A stretch of 64,000 nucleotides of DNA, taken from the NCBI GenBank assembly GCA_030544235.1, contig CM060478.1:18767727-18831726 (forward strand). The letters are read 5' to 3'. This DNA is from Lepturacanthus savala. Taxonomy: Eukaryota > Chordata > Actinopteri > Scombriformes > Trichiuridae. Both the position numbers and the translations under genes were made by a program. The first letter of the stretch is position 1, and every line of letters starts with the position of its first letter. Under the pieces are notes generated by a model. The model searched no databases, had not been told where the DNA came from, and saw nothing but the letters and a program-made list of their open reading frames with translations. Positions 50,801 to 63,559 of this stretch are shown here, one piece after another.

Positions 50801-53800
50801 AACTGAGCAAACAAAAGTTGGTTGTCACAGATTGTAATGACCTGATTCATTTTTTTTTCCTCCCCAGGAAGGCAGCCGCTGCATGACTAGATGCAGGAGG
50901 AAATTGTGCAGCAATAAGGTAAAACCTGATGCTTAATATTTGTGAATCAACAACCAAAGAAATCCTATTTTCCTCTCTCAAAAGACAAATACTCTTGATG
51001 CAAACATTTAACATTTTTTATACAGGCATGGCCTATGGTTCTGACTACTGAGAGCAATCCAACCCTAAACCCTGTATTTACTGAGCCCCAAAACAACAGG
51101 CGAGGGAGAGAGGTGGAACACAGCACAATCACCTATTCAGATCAGGTACTAATGAAGAATTCCATCTATCCTGAAATTTAATTAAAACCCCAAAGACTTC
51201 AGATGAGATGCGATTTGAAAGAGCCTGGGGCTGGTACACAAGCACTTGGTGGCGAAGGGAATCACACTGAAAGTTGATATCGTAATTGGTCCTGATGTAT
51301 TTCTGCATTGCCTTTGCGGGAGCGTGGGACTCATAGCTGTATACAGGGTCTCGATGGAGTACCTGCTCATTGAAAATGCCATCACTCAAGCACTGCAGAT
51401 CTGCATGAAATTAGAGAGCAACTAAGGCCTGATTGCAGGGGAAGAGAGGCACAATTGTTAAATGCATATATTAAGAGTTATTTTTTTCCCATGTAGGTGT
51501 GCTTCTGCGTGTAAATGAGCAACTGAAAACCTTTAAGTTAAAATGCGATGAGTGTCTCAGTGTGACAAAAGAAATAGCCTGTAATTGTTTTGAAAACGGC
51601 GCAGGCACGGTAAGTTTTCAAAAGTGAGTTGTCAGCCGCCTGGATTGTTTGCTTCCTCGAAAAAACAACGACAAAAAAAGAAAAACAACACGCCAAAGGG
51701 ATAATTAATTCCTAATTTTTTTCCTCGCGCCCTCAATTGTTCACTCTAGAGTCACAACTAGCAGTTGAAAGGACACTAATTGTCCATTTTTGGGGTGCTT
51801 GCATTTTACTCGCCCTAGGTGACTGGTCAAGCCAACAATAAGCTCATTCAAACTTTACCACCATTCACATGTTCTCATTAAAGAAAAAAAAGCTTCCTGT
51901 CTGAAAATGTCAAGAGTGGAATTCGATCAGTTTCAAAGAATGTGCCAAGAATCATGGAAAAGCTTGCCAAGACTAACACGCGTGGTAAGAGCTGCCACAG
52001 ATTACTGAACCAAGTTACAGCTCTGTGTTCTGTTCTCTCTCCCTCGCTCACCCACTCGCTGGCTTCTCCCCTGCTCTCGCTCTACCGGCCTCGCTCGCTC
52101 CCTCTCTCCCTCTCGCTCTCCCTCTCTCTCTCTCTCTCAGCCATAAAATACTTCATTATAACACAGTGAGCCAGTGAGTGTAAGTGATGTAACTGACAAT
52201 TAAGAGTGAAAGCCTGATCCCAGTCATGGCTCTGCAAATATTTATCCATGACAGACCTCCTTGCAGGGCGGGGTGGTGAAAGGCAGGGAGCGGGAGACTC
52301 CCAGTGGTCTGCGGCTCACTGAAGTACGCCTGGAGCCATTCAACGCAGCGCTGCAACTCGGGGCTCGTTTCTGCCGGGCTATCGTTGACCACACAGCTCA
52401 GGGGGGCCCCACTGCTCCTGCGAGGGATATAAGGCAGGATAGGGAGGTGAGGTGGGGATCAGAGGAGCAATCACAATACCGAATTCTTGGTTGCGCGGCG
52501 CTAAAATATGTCACGGGAGTGTAAAAACATACCGCGGGTGACACAGATGCAAGATGACATAATTTGCCGAGGGAAACTGAAGTTGTTAATCGAGACCTGT
52601 TTAAAATCCTAAGTTGTGCATAACTCCTGTCACACGGGTTGTGACGAACATCAGAGGTGCGAAATGTAGAAAGAAGCTCGGGAAAATATAAAGACAGTAA
52701 TCCAGACGTTTGTTACAGTAGATATAGATTTATATGAAGTGCAACAGGATAGAGTATGAAAGAAAACATTGTCGGGTCATAGGAACTACGTTAACAGTCT
52801 ATTTCAAACAACTTTAAGGAAGCAGAACCAGTTTCTGAGAAAGAAGAAAAAAAAAGAAGAGTTTTCCAAAGTCTTGCAGAAGTTAAAAGCACAACGTTAA
52901 CAACAGTTTCAACTCGGCTCGGGTGTAGTTTATAGTTCATGACAAGAATAAATGGATTTTTTGGCCAGAGCGGTGTTGGCCAGCAAAGCACTGCACTTGG
53001 ACGTGCATCTTAGCATGACTAGATGCTTGGAGGAATTTGCCGACGGTTGAGTTGGCATCACTTAACAGCTGAATTTCTCTCCGCTGCTGACCACCCCCCA
53101 GGTCAATGCAAGTAGACTGACCCATATTTGACACTTAAAGACCCTACTGGGAAGGTCTTCTCTTAGCATGTGCATTACTGCAAAGTGGACTTCAAGCTGT
53201 GTTGCGGATCTAAAGCAGGCCGCCAATTCCATTAACTGGTGTACAGAACTTATAAATAAATAATATCACCATTTAAGTGCCCCTTTTTTCAAAATTGGCT
53301 TATCCTGTATGGTATTAATAATAGACATTTACTTTGTTAAACACACAGACCGTCTCTCTCCTCCTTGCTGTAACAACACGGCCCTAAAGTGTTTTTACAC
53401 TTCTGCAGGTCACAGTTTGAGCAACGTTTTATATTGGACATGTGAAGCTGAGGTTTACTGGAGTGTTATGACTGAGCAGGTCAGTTTTCAGAGAGCCGCT
53501 CTCTGCCTGCTAGTTTGTGGCTGTGTGATGAAAATCTCCCGGGTGCCGTTTAACAGTGGGTGTAAATACAGTAAAAGGTGTAAATACTCTCATTTCTAAA
53601 TAAACCACACAGCAGTTTATAGTTGAGTGGTGAAAACTCGGAAAAAACCCACCGGCAGGTCCTGTGCTGAGACCCGCTCAAACAATGGCCATGGCTCATG
53701 GCAATCTCTGTCGGCATGGGTGAGTGCCCAGCCAGCCCCTACTTGTCATTGTCTCTCCTTTCTATCCCTCCCCGTCCCCCCCTACCCCCCCAGCTCTCCC

Positions 53801-56800
53801 TCCTCATTTCCCCCTCTCTATTTCTCTATCCTCCCACTCCAGCTCTTTTGGCTCCCCACCACCGACACCCCGACACACACCCACCATCCCCCCACCTCCT
53901 CTTTCTCTCAGCAAGGATCTTCAGGCCACTGTTCCCTCTCTGCACCCCCCACTACCACCCCCGCGGCCCCCCACCTCCGCCCCCCAATGCGCCTCCCACC
54001 ACCCCCACCTCCCCTACCCCTCCGCACCCCCTCTTTCTCTCTGAGAGGATGTTCCAGCCGCTGCACACTGACAGCTCGGGGATATTGTGTGTGGAAATGT
54101 TCCTGTTGGACCCGCAGGCCCTTACAATCTACCGGACAAAGGCTAGAGCACCTTTGCTTAAGGCTTGGCACCTTTGACCTCCAGCTCACACTTCAGACTT
54201 GTCACCGTGGCTAATTTTCCTCCCCTCAGCCCACCCCACCCCGTTATGGATGCTCCCACTTTAAAGGTGTTTTGAGTGATACAACATTGACAGTGGTAAA
54301 AGTTAATGCAATGCAGTACATGTTATGGTCAGTAAACAACACCAAAATAAATAAATAAAAGTGGAACAACATCAGTCGAGCTGAAGTCTGTCACCTCTCG
54401 GTGCAATGGGGGATTGTTTTTAAAGAGCATGTGGACAGTGCAGATGTAGCTCCGTGCGCTGGCAACATTTCCAGTCACTACGGTGAATCACAAATCATCC
54501 GGCGTCAGATGAACTTTATAGAGTCCAGACTGCCACGTTAGAAACGCTGCCCTTCAAACAAGAGGTTAGAGATGTGCAATAAATGTTGGTCTAATTGCAA
54601 AGAAACTCTTACATTATATTACCTTGAAGTAACTGCCACCCCTGTATAAAAAATGTAATTACACTCCAAGTATAAACAGAAATTTAATAATTGCTTTTAA
54701 CAAGTGTGTTTAAATTTGACCACACAATGTATATTTAGGTGAAGAAAAAAAAAGGATTTATTATCATTTAGCTAGTTGGAATAATATATATATTTTTTTC
54801 AATGTCCTTCAGGCATTCAGTATTTCATCACAAGTAAGGAAATAAGAAACTAATTCCAAACTAGCCAGGATCTGCTGCACTAAAAAGAATATTTCCCTTG
54901 ATAGAAGATTGAGATTTGAGAAAATTTCTAATATTGTGCTCCTGTCACAATCAATTTCCAATTACCATAAATCATTGCTGCGTAAAGTGGGAGTCATTTG
55001 GAGTTCTACCTATTTTCTAACTCTAATATAAAGAATGAATTGAGCATTTATATAATGTTGGAGGGATTTTTTTCCACTCATCCTGGAAGAAACAATCAAA
55101 GGAGACAAAAGAAAAAAAGCTGGCATTAAATTTGTCTTTCCTTTGGCATATTCTGTATCTCCAGTTGCACAAGTCCTCAGTAAGACTTTTTCTATCAACT
55201 GCAGACATAAGAATGAAACAGGTTAACCACAAGATCTAATTGAAAGGAATCTGGCGAAGGGTGTAATGGTGTATTGCACAAAAAAGGGAAAAAACTCAGA
55301 ACTCATGCCTCCATCCTATGAAGCGTGATGGCGCTCATCCTGACTCGATCGGCTGTCACTTTTGACACAGCCTGCCAGAGTTCTCCTTCACCGATCATGG
55401 GTAACATGGCGGGTCAGAGGATGAAATAGAAAAGGCCAAGAGCAGTCCAATATTTTCCTCAGCCTTATAGCTGCAGATACTTAACTCAGAGACGTCAAAG
55501 ACTCAAGAGAGCATGAAAAAAGCCTAAAATGACTGTCTAAAAAGGGGGAAAAAATACAGCATGTCTCTATGAATGTCAAGATCCTGATGGTCTCTGAACC
55601 AAAGGCTGTGATACAATTGTAAGCCACTTGCTCAATGTAGCTCGTTCAACCATTTGAAGATCATTCCGATGCCTATATAGCCACTGCGGCACTAAAGTAG
55701 AGCTTTTCCACTGGTAAGCTGTAAGGAACGCTTCCTATTCTATTCTGCAGTGCACGTTTTGTGCGCCGCTATTTCAAAATAAAAACAACTGGGCTGGATA
55801 AACTGCTCTCTAGATATCCTACAACTCTTATTAGCGAATGTCTACCAAAGAGGCTGCAACACTCAATCCAATACATAAAGGTGGTGGTAAAATACTGCAG
55901 AGTAGGCAACAAAGCACACAACAATTAGGTCTTCTCCCAACTGGCTAGCCACAGGAGTCAGTGAAGGCATGTATTACCAGAGCCTTAACTCTTACTCCAT
56001 TATGTAGTGTATCCACACCCCGACGCAGCAATGTTTATCTACAACAGACTACTGAGCAGTTTCAAATAGCGTTTTTAGCCCCTATTCTCAAGTGCCACAG
56101 TAAGAGATTCCAATTACCCGAATGGTAAGGAGCCAGTGAGGGAGGCATAAAGTACATTAGGGATCCCCTGTAACTGCAGGGACCTTTTAGAGCCTCCACT
56201 GAAGAGGGCCGAGAGACTGGGGGGACAGTGACCCTGCATGGATAGCCTCTGTCAAAATTTGACCACGTCAAGCACAAAGGCATTATGGGAATCCAGTGTC
56301 ACCAAGTCCTAATTACTGTCTGTGTTCAGAGCAAATTACTGCCTTGTTCCTCTGATTAGCGAGGAGGCTAATCTTCACCTGTGTACGCCAGCACTGCTGA
56401 GGGCCCTTGAGTGTTAGCGCTTCGTCTTCTGTAATTTATTTTTAAATCAGTGCCCACTCCCAGGAGTTTTGAGTGTTTTGTTGTGAACCGCTTACCATGA
56501 TCCCCACCACCGCCCCCTCACCCCTAAATCCTTGACTAAATCCTTGTTTGGTGCCGCAGGAAGATAAGCAAGAACAACACTTGGGCATAATTGACTCGTA
56601 CTCCTCTCCAAGATGTCAGAGCGGAATCATCTCCCTGCATATTGCCTTAGTATGTCACACACTGTACACTTCTGCATGTTGCAGATATAGAATCCAATCA
56701 AGTTCTAAAACAAACTAGCACAACCCTCGTCTCGGGAAAAAGTTCCCGGGCCGACAGCAGGAAAATAACAAAAAAAAAAGATGGCAAGAGCTGCTTTTAG

Positions 56801-59800
56801 CTACGTCTCTCGCTCGGCTCACGCCCCGTCCTCACCCCCAGAGGTTCTGTTTTAGAAACCACAACATTTGCAGATTTTTTCCTCTGAGCGAATGTCAGTG
56901 TCTCGTCTGTCTGTGTGGGGCGGTTTACAGGTAGTGTGTTACACAGGTGTTGGTTTACACAGGAAATGGCACATGCAGCCTGATTGGGATGGTCCCAGGA
57001 GACAGAGGCATAAACATAGAGCACAGATGGGTCCAAGGGCCAGTGGGAGCAGCACCTTAATGAATACGCAGCTGAGTACTACACTTCACAACATGCAAAA
57101 CAATATTCTAAGGCCGCAGTAAAAAATAGCACAAAAATCATCTGAATATCATTACACAATGAATTATTCATACCATTTCTAAAGGGACTCCATCAAAAAG
57201 TCTCCCCCCTGCTTTATTGATGATTTCATTCAATATCTCAGCGGATCACTGTTTGTATGACAAAGCATTTTAGTTACAGATGTAAGCAGTTTATTGTGTC
57301 CATATATCTAGCAAAATAATGATTTAAATTGATTCAAATTATGTGTTAGACTAACTATTACAGACCCATAGAGAGTGAAAGGAAGAGGGAGAAATTAGTG
57401 AGAAAAAAACAACACAAATTGTTGATATGGTTCCTGGTGTGTGATACACATCATGTAAACAGGACCCAGACGGGGAACACATTTACCATACCGCTATTCA
57501 GTGTGAACCAGGACATTGATTCACAACACTACATGAGTGTGAGAAAAACGATAAATGCATCACCTCAGATATTTCACACTAGCGTTGGTAGTGTGTAAAA
57601 GCTGTTGTGACAGCTTGGGTATTAGGGCTAGATAGATGGAAAATGTCTGGCTGCTTATGAATGCCAATGTGACTGGGGTGACGGGTTTGACACAAAAACA
57701 CTCCACCTCAGAACAATTAGGCTGTTCTCAGGCCCCATCCAGTGTTGTCAGTGATAATGGAAAGCTGTGAGGATAACTGGTGATAAATAGACTTTAACAC
57801 CCTCCTCCTTAAGAGCAACGCAGTCCTGCACTCCTCTCATATGCTTAACTAATCATGACCATGGACGGCAGATTCATACAAAAGACTAATTACTGTTGTA
57901 CTTCACTTCAGTCTCAAAGGCCTCTTATATAAGGACTTGGGGGTTCTCTTGCCTCTTTTCTCCTCTTGATGGGTATTTTTTTTTTTTTTTTTACAAGTAG
58001 GCCTCATACTAGACAAAAGCGTTTAAAAATTGGTGATTGCTTTCATCTGCTTTAATTACATTCAGAAATGGCATTTCTGCCACATAATACACCCCTATTG
58101 TTTCAGAATTATCTGGCTTGGGGAGTAAAATCTACAATATTTGACGATGCTCCCGAGCTAAATCGCCTCTTGAAATTGAAATATGCAACCGAAATACAAA
58201 ATAAAGCACCAGCCTTTGCTGCTGATATACTGGAAGCTCCTTGGCTTTCTGCAGAATGCTATTATTATGCATATCCAGGTAGAAAGTTAATTAACCCAAA
58301 GCTTAAGCTAATTATGGTAGCAGAATGCTATCAACCAAACGCTTTCAGTCAGACAGCTGTCCAGAATTTCATTTGCTAATCATTTGTCTTTTGCCGGAGC
58401 ATATGGTACATTTCCCCGCTATCACAGCAACAACAAACAGATGAAAATCATTAACTAAAAACAATGTGCAATGTTGAAAAATCAGACACAGATTTATACG
58501 CCTTTGTGTCAGAGAAAAAAGGCGGATTTATGGCCTGGGAAATATAATGATAATTTTGGTTTTAGCCACTTAGGATTTTAGGCAGATCACGTGGCTCAAG
58601 TGTGCTGGGAATTCAGATGCACAAATATATTGTTTATATCTATATGCAAATGAGACTCAATGTTTATCCGTGTAAAATTAATTACACTTTTCTATAGGAG
58701 CACATGCAAAGAGCTTGTTCTTAACAATTTTTAGCTTCTAGCACATTTTGTGCCTGTTTTTTCCGACACAATATTTTTGTGTTGTTAAAAGAAGAAATCC
58801 CTCAGCTCAGAATTAAATCAATTATTTTCAGAGAAATGCTTCATGCATTATTTTTTCTTTTCATAAAAACACATCATGCTGGCTGTTAAAGGGTGATTGA
58901 TATCAGCATTGCCTCGCGACATTATCAGGCAATAAAGGCTACTCAGGTTCTAATGCAACATGTCATACACAGGCTCCTGTAGTACATTTCTATTGAGGAC
59001 CTCACAAGCTAAATTGCTTTTTTCCTGCTCCCCCACATCTCAGCCAGCTTGACAGACAAATTGATCAAAGCATTGTAAAATAATATGCTCACAAAATGTC
59101 TCGGGGCAGGAGTCCAGCCCTTTTTTCATTTTTCATCCTAATAAAAAAGTGCAGTATGATTTCCTCTGTATTATGTGTCTGTGCTATGTGTGAAAGAGGC
59201 AAGAAGCATCATATTTCAGATAATAGTAATCTCCTGTAAACAAAATGCGTATCATTTTTCTGTGAACGCTGTGGCCATGCTAAAAAACTAAAGAGAAGAA
59301 AGCTGGTTAACAGGGAGGCTGGTGCGTAGGGCCCCAACAGGGGTTGTTGAGATGTAATGAATTTGTTCATCTGATGGTGCCTTCAGGGCTGTCGTTAGAC
59401 TGGCAGAGGAGGTTGATTTCAGGAAATGTTCCTAAGATCAGTTAGGAAGCAAAAGGGGCTTGAGACGTTTCTATTAGAAAGAGCTGACGGTCATGGTGTG
59501 TAAGCAATACTTCAAGGGCGTTTATGTAGCTATAATGGCATTTATCAATAACTATCTATCAATGCCATGAACGCTTTTGTTGCTGCTCCAGCTGCTCAAC
59601 ACCAACCAATAGTGAAATCTGAGAAGAAGAAAAAAGAAAAAAAAGGAAAAAAACAAAAAAAAAACATGGAGAGCAAACACAGTCATATAAACCTTCAAAG
59701 CCGTGACTTGCTCACATAGCTACTATAGGGCTCCCTTTATGTTATGCATAGACATTATCTATTTCCCTTATCCAAAATATGCTCTTAGAGATCATTTATC

Positions 59801-61326
59801 ACCCTGACTTCCTAAGCCTGTGCCGCACCATATCCAAAGCTGGAAAGAGCCTTGTTTAGTATGTCATAAATAAATCAATGGAAATGGCTGATCTGAACTA
59901 TTACTGCTACAGGCAGGCTTTTGTGAGATCTACATGTAAAGCCGGTTGCAAAGATAAGCCTATATTTTGTCACTTTATCGCGCCTCCCTTAATGCCTGTT
60001 TACATTGCGTTACTCCATATATCTGGGGTGGCTCTAGTTCCCCTGTCCTATGACAATAACGTCATATTCAACTGGTTGTGGCAAAATCTAAACATTTTGT
60101 TTAACGACTTCCAGCTCCCACCTTTGAGATCATACAGACAGAAATGTGATCGAAGCCTCACTTATGACCGACATAGCAAAATGATATTAAACTGAGAAAT
60201 GATCTAGTGATGCGAATCATTAAATTCATTTGCATATTCCTACTGAACCTGAACACACAAATTAAACCCTGCTCACAAGGAGATGGAGAAAGGTGCTTGC
60301 GCATGGTTACAGGACATCTTCCATAATCAAAATTCCATATTATTAATTTTCTCACTTCAACTCATTAACAACAAGTGGAATGTTTTTACTGCTTGATGAA
60401 TTTTAGGAAATAGCAGACAGTTGAGAAGGAAACACATGTTGAGGTATAATATACAAGGTCATTAATGGGTTTCCATAAATTAGAATTTGAACATACATTT
60501 TCAAAAGGGATAACGTCCTATCCGGGTGCATTTGAAAATGGTTTAATTTCCCAAACCATTCAAGTTTATCAAATGCGAATCTGCGATACATGGATATTTA
60601 ATTTCAATCTAATCAAAACTAATCTGAGATGTAGGATGTGGACCTGTAAAAATAAGGAATAAGTACTTATTAATGCTGAGTTTAATCAGTTTCAATCGCT
60701 TCAGTAAGGCTGTCAACATTCTAACAATTTTGAGGGATGGGCAGGAAATGCACTCACATATTACATTTCTGAGTGCTGGTTGACACTCAGAACTACTGCA
60801 TACAACTTGGAGGAAACATAAATAAACAGGAGCGAACAGCCCATGCTCCCCATGGCCTTTGTTGACCCTACAGACATCCGCTCTAATCAACTCCCTTGTG
60901 GGTAATAAACAAGTTATTTTTTCTGAAATTTCAAATATACTGCAGGAAGAATCACAACCACATGCCATCAGAAATCTAATTTCAAGCCCAACTGTATTCT
61001 AGTGCCCCTCATATTTCTAGTGCCTGCTCATATTTGCCCAACTTTCTCCAGGATATTTCTTGTGGGATCTACAAAAATGCCCTGCTTCCAATGAGGAATG
61101 GTGGCACTCCATCACAGGAGCAGATTCTGTCTGCCTGTAAATTTCACACCTTTGTTTATCACGTCACCAGCCGGGCTGTTGTACAGTACCTTTCAGCAGG
61201 TGCGACATCCATTAGGATCTGGATGGTGTGCACACCATTCTCACATCCACTGACTTGGATCTTCCCCAGGGGGCTCAGCAATGAGATGGTCTTCTGAGTG
61301 CACTGGCTCTCCCTCTGCTTCTTCAT
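44730..61326 (-). CDS. mgmt: mgmt: O6-methylguanine-DNA methyltransferase, four coding exons, complete
   Basis: The exons 61326-61190, 52417-52257, 47839-47700 and 44858-44730 (137, 161, 140 and 129 nt) join in phase to 188 residues plus TAA. The enzyme removes alkyl groups from the O6 of guanine (and O4 of thymine) in DNA, transferring them irreversibly to its own cysteine in the nucleus. Visible hallmarks: active site IPCHRV with Cys153; Asn145, His154 and Glu182 of the catalytic network; the helix-turn-helix NPRAARAVGGAM with the arginine finger Arg136; Tyr122; and the likely zinc ligands Cys9, Cys28, His33 and one of His93/His94. Human MGMT is 207 residues with Cys145; the difference is a slightly longer N-terminal half and a shorter C-terminus. 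It is convergent with ebf3, as in mammals. Start chosen: first ATG after the exon-2 acceptor, with purine at -3. Confidence 0.96.
44859..47699 (-). other. mgmt: mgmt intron between exons 4 and 5
   Basis: This AT-rich GT-AG intron of 2.8 kb has no exon-like segment. It holds short A- and T-runs and AT-rich sequence around 46,900-47,600, including the fish-type dispersed repeat and a 30-bp palindrome. Confidence 0.8.
47272..47460. repeat. Degenerate fish dispersed repeat containing a 30-bp palindrome
   Basis: The stretch TTTTCCTAATCAATTAATCT, then GTAGATTATTTTCTC and later ATAATTATTACAGGTCTA, resembles the ATTAATCGATTAATC-type repeat that is abundant in percomorph introns. I recognise the pattern but cannot name the family with certainty. 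A perfect palindrome sits inside it (47390-47419). Confidence 0.5.
47700..47839 (-). CDS. mgmt: mgmt exon 4: DNA-binding helix-turn-helix
   Basis: The acceptor is TTTGTGGCGTAG and the donor CCCG|gtgagt. It reads DTFTSRVLQVLLRDVKFGET, then VSYKRLAEMAGNPRAARAVG and GAMRRNP. FGE-x-VSY-x-LA and GNP-AARAVGGAMR-NP are the diagnostic MGMT/Ogt helix-turn-helix. Arg136 corresponds to the human arginine finger Arg128, which holds the flipped base open, and Tyr122 to Tyr114. Confidence 0.97.
47840..52256 (-). other. mgmt: mgmt intron between exons 3 and 4
   Basis: A 4.4-kb GT-AG intron with few repeats apart from a CT-rich tract near 52,080-52,138. Long unique stretches (for example 48,320-48,560 and 49,050-49,400) have mixed composition suggestive of regulatory sequence. 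No further gene is seen. Confidence 0.75.
52257..52417 (-). CDS. mgmt: mgmt exon 3: end of N-terminal domain
   Basis: The acceptor is ATATCCCTCGCAG and the donor GGAG|gtctgt. It reads SSGAPLSCVVNDSPAETSPE, then LQRCVEWLQAYFSEPQTTGS and LPLPAFHHPALQG. C-x2-WL-x-AYF-x-P and the P-A-x-HHP motif are typical of the MGMT N-terminal domain; one of the His pair is the fourth zinc ligand in the human enzyme. Confidence 0.95.
52418..61189 (-). other. mgmt: mgmt intron between exons 2 and 3, 8.8 kb
   Basis: The largest mgmt intron. A C-rich low-complexity block (53,750-54,045) creates long but meaningless open frames. A T-run lies at 57976-57992. The region 57,000-61,000 is repeat-poor, AT-rich, unique sequence with homeodomain and octamer-like motifs, for example ATTTGCAT near 60,230. 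Confidence 0.75.
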
Positions 61327-61335
61327 CTCGCTGCC
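61190..61335 (-). CDS. mgmt: mgmt exon 2: start codon and N-terminal domain
   Basis: The acceptor is CTTCCTTAGCAG, with two AGs three bases apart. ATG lies at 61326-61324 after a short leader (about 61335-61327). It reads MKKQRESQCTQKTISLLSPL, then GKIQVSGCENGVHTIQILMD and VAPAE, with a split Arg codon at the donor AAAG|gtactg. SPLG and SGCE-GVH match the first strands of MGMT. Cys9, Cys28 and His33 correspond to human Cys5, Cys24 and His29 (zinc site). Confidence 0.94.
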
Positions 61336-62294
61336 CTGCTAAGGAAGCACAAATTACCCCGCGCTCATTGACATATTCATGTGGCAACTTTCACAATTTC
61401 CCACACATATTTGCATTGAATGATCTATTGAAAACATAGCGGGCCACCAACAGATGATGACTTACATATTTGAACACCTAGCCCTCCAAACAATGTCATG
61501 ATGTGACTTGATCCCTACATTACTCTCCAATATTTCTTTTGTGCATGGAAAAGAATACGCCTATCTAACCAATAAATCGTCCATTTTTCCCCCTCTTTCT
61601 GTTCTATATATCACATAAATGAGAAAAACAATGCAGTCTGTTCCCTTGTCTGGTGGGGGATTCCCAAGATAGCTCGACATTATTTTCAATCCGTCATTTT
61701 TGGTTGATGGCCGGGATGTTTTTCTAGCATTAAATTTGTTCCTTAGGGTGCAACTCCGATGGGATTCTGGTTTCCAGCCCTTAACAACAGCAAAAACGTG
61801 CAGCTTTTCTGACGACTGAGATGGATACTGGCAATAACCAGACAGCAGTTCCTTTTTTATTTTTACTTTGAGGGGAGGAGAGATGATTGACTATGTTATA
61901 TGTGAGTTTTTGAGAGATGGGGGTTATAATAAATAAAGGTCACATTGATTGTAAGAGTTTCAACCAAAGAAACCTTTCCTATCCTGGAGCCTAAACCTGA
62001 AAAGTGTCTAAAGGTTTCAAATACATCATCTCTCTGTTTCCTTTTATTTTTAATGGTGTTTGTAATCTATATTCATACATTTATACTTGTGTGTTTGTAT
62101 ATTAATTGTGAAGTATATTAACTGAAAGGAAATTTCTGAAAAAAAAGATTTTTTTTTTTTTTTTTTTAAATCAGTAGGTCCTATGTTATCAACAGAAATA
62201 CACCAGAAAGAAACATGAACCCTACTTTTAATTCAGGCATCACATATTTTATGACATGAAACAAAAAACAAGAACAGGTAACAAAATACAAGCT

Positions 62295-62480
62295 AAAGCT
62301 TAAACAATTAATGATTAATCAACAAACAGAAAATTAACTGACCAATATTTTTATCATCATTTAATTTATATTTGTTTTTAACAAAAAAGCAAAACACTTC
62401 CTAGTTACAGCATCCAGAATTGCTGTTTTTCTTTGTCTTATATGATGGTGAAATAAATCTGCTTGGGTACTATTAAGTCA
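62295..62480. repeat. Degenerate fish dispersed repeat
   Basis: Contains AATTAATGATTAATCAACAA, then ACAGAAAATTAACTGACCAA and later TTTTTCTTTGTCTTATATGA. The order and spacing match a very common teleost interspersed repeat of the ATTAATCGATTAATC type. It is probably a non-autonomous DNA-transposon fossil; the family name is not certain. Confidence 0.6.
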
Positions 62481-62562
62481 GCCCAAAAAAGAAAAAAAGC
62501 TATATAAAACTTTAGGAAATTATATTTTTCTAATTTTATGAACAAAAATATAAAGTAAATAA

Positions 62563-62568
<6 letters not shown>

Positions 62569-62652
<84 letters not shown>
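62569..62652. repeat. (TA)42 microsatellite
   Basis: A pure 84-bp TA array lies between two copies of a roughly 45-bp direct repeat. Confidence 0.98.
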
Positions 62653-62656
<4 letters not shown>

Positions 62657-63559
62657 CTACGCTACTTTTAATTCTGGGATGCATCACATATTTTATGAGA
62701 TGAAACAAAACAATGTGGGAATGCACAGGATTTCATTTACACTTACAGTTGCTGCCCCCCTTCTCTTTCACACACACTCACACGCACCACATCTGTCATG
62801 GTGTGCGATCACAAATGCGTCTGCTTCAACTTTCTTGTTTCTACTCTTGCAGTTCTCACTGTATTCATCGGGGGTTTGCCTGAACTGACAATAAAGGCGA
62901 GAAATTTCTGAGCCAAACAATGGTACAGTGCACTTTGGCTAAGCACTGAACACACTGCCTGCCATTTAGCAAGCTGGTAATAGACTCATAGAAAGAATAA
63001 TGGACTTTGGCAAATAATGGCCTTGGCTAATAGCCTACCCTGATTAAAAAATAATGCTATCATGTGTGTTTTATTCTGTTTTCGGGGGCTGCAGACTAGT
63101 TTAAGTGACTACTTGAATGTTTGGGTGTTTACCCAGCGCTTCACGGTGAGGAACAACAAACAAATAAGCAGCTTGTGTTGTTTAAAATCACTGGCAGCGG
63201 CAGCAGCTTCGTGCTCGTCAATCATTCCACTCGTTTCTCATTAGACTAGTTCATGGTCAAACCTGCGTGATTAATTAGGTAGAAAGCGCACCGTGACTGC
63301 GCAGGTGTGAAGACGCAACACGTGTCAATTTTGCAATATTTTAGAGGGAGAATATTCATGGCGACACGGAGACTAAGAGTGTGTTAACACTAGTTTAAAA
63401 CAAGCCTGTAATAAGAAGTGTGTAAGAAGTGTATTTAAAATGACGAAAAGATAAGCTAACTCAAAACGATAGCTAAACTTGAGGATACATTACAGATTAT
63501 TTCTGACTTGTGCATAATGTCGGACTTCGCTCAAGGTATTTCAGCACTGTAAATTACAC

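Larger units (their letters stand above)
62222..62712. repeat. Pair of imperfect direct repeats (62222-62267 and 62662-62712)
   Basis: Both copies read CTACTTTTAATTC, a short variable spacer, then CATCACATATTTTATGA-ATG followed by AAACAAAA. They enclose a dispersed repeat and the (TA)42 array. Confidence 0.8.
61336..63559 (-). other. mgmt: mgmt first intron (inferred)
   Basis: The interval lies between the proposed non-coding first exon and exon 2. It holds a T-run (62149-62167), a fish dispersed repeat, a pure (TA)42 tract and a pair of about 45-bp direct repeats around them. No coding sequence is seen. Confidence 0.6.

Noticed and set aside
53627..54214. Overlapping long open frames in three frames
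   Set aside because: A C-rich low-complexity block lacks stop codons by composition. The predicted proteins are Pro/Ser/Leu runs without domains.
61262..61273. TCCCCAGGGG, a good match to the EBF/COE binding consensus, inside mgmt exon 2
   Set aside because: It falls in the codons for the conserved SPLGK segment, so coding constraint explains it. Binding by Ebf3 cannot be argued from sequence alone.
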